Origin: Aricia agestis
Taxonomy: Eukaryota > Arthropoda > Insecta > Lepidoptera > Lycaenidae
Length of the DNA stretch: 64,000 bases
Reading direction: 5' to 3'
Assembly (NCBI RefSeq): GCF_905147365.1
Contig: NC_056428.1
Location: 23,156,001-23,220,000 of the forward strand
This document shows positions 62,510 through 64,000 of the stretch, piece after piece (positions within the stretch are counted from its first letter, which is position 1; each line of letters starts with the position of its first letter). The notes beneath the pieces were generated by a model. The model had not been told where the DNA came from, ran no database searches, and worked only from the letters and a program-made list of their open reading frames with translations. The position numbers and the translations under genes were made by a program.

Positions 62510-63234
62510 ACAGGTTACAGGTTGCAATTAAACTTTCCGGCCCGACAGATCCTTAAAAATAAAAATACACGTATTTTTTCTTTTTAATTAAATAATCACT
62601 CCAGTACCAAAATGTTGAGAAATAGCTTCCGAAAGCTATAAAAAACACCACAAGTAATGGACCCCCGATCATACCCACCGCCGCGAAGTGATCGTTATGC
62701 ATTGATTTTAAGTGGGATAGAATATTTTATTGTAAAAAAATTAAAACCCTATTTTTTTGTTAAATGGACTCTCCCAATGATACCTAAGCCCTAAAAAACT
62801 TGGTTTAATTGCACCCTGTATAATGCGCATACAAGGTTGCACAACACAAATAAAAAACTTGGTGTTATTTTTTTTAATTTTAAGCTTATAATAATTTCAA
62901 TAATTTAATGCATTAACCGTCATTATTCACGTTTTGTGAGTGTGGGAATTAAACTATTAGTACTTTTATCGAAAACTTATAAAAATAAATGGTTTTATTT
63001 AAATAATTTTATATTCACACCAAAATAGTCTGTCGCTAAAGCTGATACTACAAAGAGCAATTATATAATGAATATACATAGTATAATTCTCCATTTAATG
63101 ATATAAAATATACATTGGTATTATAAATGTATCATACCATGCTGTAAGCTTCAGCCAAACACAGTTTAAACTACTTATTCCTTAGCACCAAAAGATGTTG
63201 GAAAAGCGGCAGTTAAAAAAATATTAAAAAGCTA
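62510..63234. other. AT-rich DNA, possible 3' UTR on the minus strand
   Basis: No transposon ends were seen. If the terminal exon at 63,235 is real, the minus strand here is its 3' UTR; a plausible AATAAA stands at about 62,995-63,001 on that strand. Confidence 0.4.
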
Positions 63235-63341
63235 TTATGTACTGTTCTTTGCAGCAACTGGCCCATGATACATTTCCACTGTATCTTCTGTGTCGCCAGG
63301 ATCGACAGCGGTATCCAACCACGAAAACCCTTTGATATGAT
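63235..63341 (-). CDS. candidate terminal exon of an upstream gene
   Basis: Minus-strand translation HIKGFSWLDTAVDPGDTEDT then VEMYHGPVAAKNST and TAA. The frame is closed by a stop just upstream but can be opened by an acceptor (CTCGGGCTCCCTGAG) at 63,342, leaving 35 codons including the stop. Acidic, non-repetitive, GC-richer composition and a downstream AT-rich region with AATAAA support a C-terminal exon. The protein is not recognised; it would belong to a gene lying to the right of the window, in the same direction as the channel gene. Confidence 0.45.
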
Positions 63342-63778
63342 CTCAGGGAGCCCGAGGGACATGCTAAATCTACCTTTGAGCCCGCAACTTCAAATCAACC
63401 ATAACTTACGCACAGCTAAATTTAAAGTTTAGCAAAATCGCAAAAGCATAAAAATCTAGATAAAATATTCACCCTTGTATTCAATTACTACACAACTCCT
63501 ATCTGTCCACGAAGACACATTAAATCAACAGAATTTATAACAGTCTGCGCTAATTGTGCATTTCAACACAAAAAGTCAATAAATATTGAACTAATGACAA
63601 ACAACTGCATAAGTGCATTAGCTTAATTATTCAGAGCTCCATTATCGCATTTTCATCTCTTTCGCACAGTACAAGCTAAAGTGAGATAGAAACAAAACTA
63701 GTCAATCAAAACGCTCGCTAGATGGCAGTTTTTCGAAAATTACTGGCATTATGAAGGTTTTATCTTTATTAACGTACA
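63342..63778. other. unassigned DNA
   Basis: If the exon at 63,235 is real, this is its upstream intron. No splice-bounded coding segment or repeat end was seen. Confidence 0.35.
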
Positions 63779-63956
63779 ATCAGAGAAGTTGATTCCTAGG
63801 CAGATGGGGGACCTACGTCGCATTACGTCAAACCCGGCCGACAGATTACAATACGACAGTATATATTAAGTCTATGCAATTAACATTGAATTGAAATGAT
63901 CCGACCAAATGACGTTGGTCTGTCAACTGCCTCAATCAATTTCCTCAATAGTACAT
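63779..63956. mobile_element. MITE, 'AGAAGTTGATTC' family
   Basis: The left end ATCAGAGAAGTTGATTCCTA then GGCAGATGGGGGACCTACGT; the right half is degenerate (GGTCTGTCAACTGCC / CAATAGTACATTG). ACGTCAAACCCGGCCGACAG lies inside. Confidence 0.72.
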
Positions 63957-64000
63957 TGTAGATATTTTAATAGCAAAAAAATTATTTGTTTTGTATAAAA

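Overview
This window is insect nuclear DNA, most likely from a moth or butterfly (Lepidoptera). It is AT-rich. It carries spliced exons with GT/AG borders and is densely packed with small transposon derivatives. Several dispersed sequences are ones I associate with lepidopteran genomes: the AACCGACTTCCAAAAAGG motif, the GGTTTCCTCACGATGTTTTC repeat, a tRNA-like SINE, a 'ggccaagtgcgagtcgg / gaagggttcc' family, and a family with a polypyrimidine minisatellite and a CCCCCTTATTTCATAAAA tail. There are no operons and no prokaryotic features. Most open reading frames here are chance ORFs inside repeats.

The main host gene is a pickpocket-like DEG/ENaC sodium channel subunit on the minus strand. I could place nine coding exons, at about 59.5, 43.8, 31.7, 29.5, 26.7, 25.0, 23.0, 8.35 and 2.3 kb. 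Their splice phases chain into one open frame of about 410 codons. They cover the cytoplasmic His-Gly motif, the first membrane helix and most of the cysteine-rich extracellular domain. The pore helix (second membrane segment) and C-terminus are not in the window and should lie to the left of position 1. A short exon between those at 8.3 and 2.3 kb may be missing from my model. A second host gene may end at about 63.2 kb on the minus strand, where a short terminal coding exon reads into a stop codon.

The rest is intron and intergenic DNA built from mobile elements. They include a broken mariner copy (40.7-42.0 kb), a mariner remnant (19.7-20.1 kb), a PIF/Harbinger transposase fragment with matching MITEs (8.7-11.4 kb), and a P-like element that keeps a THAP zinc-finger start and has a LINE 3' end inside it (46.2-48.1 kb). 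There is also an inverted-repeat element carrying a MADF-domain fragment (54.9-55.5 kb) and several hAT-like non-autonomous elements, four of them with perfect 8-bp target duplications. At least ten MITE families are present, many of them full-length palindromes.

The most informative structures are these. (1) A repeated block at 48.3-49.8 kb in which one copy has, and the other lacks, a 473-bp insertion at TTAA. (2) A three-layer nest of mariner in SINE-like element in hAT-like element at 40.4-42.7 kb. (3) A 40-bp minisatellite at 33.5 kb that looks like an amplified MITE terminus. (4) An 18S rRNA gene fragment inside a channel-gene intron, cut off by a palindromic MITE. (5) Repeated short, almost loopless inverted duplications that suggest template switching during replication.
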